This document shows positions 5,829 through 6,282 of a stretch of DNA of 6,282 bases, piece by piece. The translations under genes and the position numbers were made by a program. Under the pieces are notes generated by a model. The model was not told where the DNA came from. It was given only the letters and a program-made list of their open reading frames with translations, and searched no databases. This DNA is from an uncultured Eubacteriaceae bacterium (GTDB lineage: Bacteria > Bacillota > Clostridia > Eubacteriales > UBA1433), in NCBI GenBank assembly GCA_937914785.1, contig CALGIV010000117.1, positions 1 to 6,282 on the forward strand. The letters are read 5' to 3'. Every line of letters begins with the position of its first letter. Within the stretch, counting starts at the first letter, position 1.

Positions 5829-5850
5829 ATTTGATTGAATAGGTAAATTT

Positions 5851-6282
5851 ATGTATATCAAAGAAATGCTAAAAACACATTTTGACGACATTCGTCTTCA
5901 TATGCCCGGGCACAAAGGGCGCGCTTTGCATTCTGGTTTGAATATCATAAGCCAATATGACATCACGGAATTAGCGGACAGCGACAATTTACACGATGCC
6001 GGAGGACTTTTGTTGGATGCGCGCAGGCGCATTGCAAATATTTATGGCGTAAAAGAAAGCAGGCTGCTCGTAAACGGTACAAGCGGCGGACTGCTCGCAG
6101 CTGTCAGCGCAGCGTTTCAGCCTGACGATAAGGTTCTGCTGCCGAGAGCCAGTCATCTTTCAGTCTACCATGCGCTTTTATTAAACCGACTTGAGCCGGT
6201 GTTTGCATACGGAGAGCGGGAAGGTTTTGCAGAAGCGTATAGCTTAACGCTTGAAGATGTTAAGCGCCTGTATCAACCGGAA
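5851..6282 (+). CDS. Orn/Lys/Arg decarboxylase-family PLP enzyme, 5' part only
   Basis: The first 144 residues of a pyridoxal-phosphate enzyme of the Orn/Lys/Arg decarboxylase major-domain family (fold type I, SpeA/CadA/YaaO group). Landmarks are HMPGHKG near residue 18, then ITELADSDNLHDAGGLLLDA, the cofactor-phosphate region VNGTSGGLLAAVSA, and RASHLSVYHALLL, where the His should stack on the PLP ring. The PLP lysine lies beyond the window. The protein starts directly at the catalytic domain with no N-terminal wing domain, as in the shorter Gram-positive members. The start ATG has only a weak AGG upstream, but the motif spacing from residue 1 fits the family. Which amino acid it decarboxylates cannot be said. 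In many Bacillota a homologous gene precedes tmk and holB; that may hold here but is out of view. The frame is open to the window edge. Confidence 0.92.
   Translation, partial: MYIKEMLKTHFDDIRLHMPGHKGRALHSGLNIISQYDITELADSDNLHDAGGLLLDARRRIANIYGVKESRLLVNGTSGGLLAAVSAAFQPDDKVLLPRASHLSVYHALLLNRLEPVFAYGEREGFAEAYSLTLEDVKRLYQPE

Overview
The window looks like chromosomal DNA of a low-to-mid GC Bacillota, probably an anaerobe. The signs are strong AGGAGG-type ribosome binding sites, sigma-A-like promoters, a GntR/YtrA-type regulator fused by overlap to a two-gene ABC-2 operon, and two small double-[4Fe-4S] proteins of a type familiar from Clostridia and related anaerobes. The genus cannot be fixed from the sequence; Negativicutes or Clostridia are plausible.

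Layout. (1) Positions 1-1661 are the 3' end of a surface-polysaccharide operon: the C-terminal part of an initiating sugar-phosphate transferase, then 5 bp later a complete WbpA-type UDP-N-acetylhexosamine 6-dehydrogenase. A terminator hairpin straddles its stop codon. (2) Positions 1684-3381 hold a consensus promoter followed by two tandem paralogous iron-sulfur proteins distantly related to QueG (epoxyqueuosine reductase). The first start codon lies at the predicted transcription start, so its mRNA should be leaderless; the second has a strong Shine-Dalgarno. The unit ends in a clear rho-independent terminator at 3406-3432. (3) Positions 3443-5365 are an autoregulatory-looking operon: a promoter overlapped by a 12+5+12 bp inverted repeat, a YtrA-type GntR regulator, an ABC ATPase and a six-helix ABC-2 permease, each joined to the next by an ATGA overlap. 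(4) On the minus strand is thioredoxin (5413-5739), convergent with the ABC operon across a perfect 12-bp hairpin and served by an extended -10 promoter. (5) Divergent from thioredoxin, the 5' end of an Orn/Lys/Arg decarboxylase-fold enzyme runs off the window.

How they work together. The four units look functionally independent. The polysaccharide genes initiate a glycan on a lipid carrier and make a uronic-acid sugar nucleotide. The iron-sulfur pair is a two-gene redox unit of unknown substrate. The GntR-ABC operon resembles stress- or envelope-responsive exporters. Thioredoxin and the decarboxylase are housekeeping. No mobile element, CRISPR array, tRNA or rRNA was seen, and no stretch above 300 bases lacks a gene; the longest gap is about 120 bp. 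The strongest unusual signals are the predicted leaderless transcript of the first iron-sulfur gene, the tandem iron-sulfur paralogs with a non-QueG second cluster motif, and the large palindromic operator.
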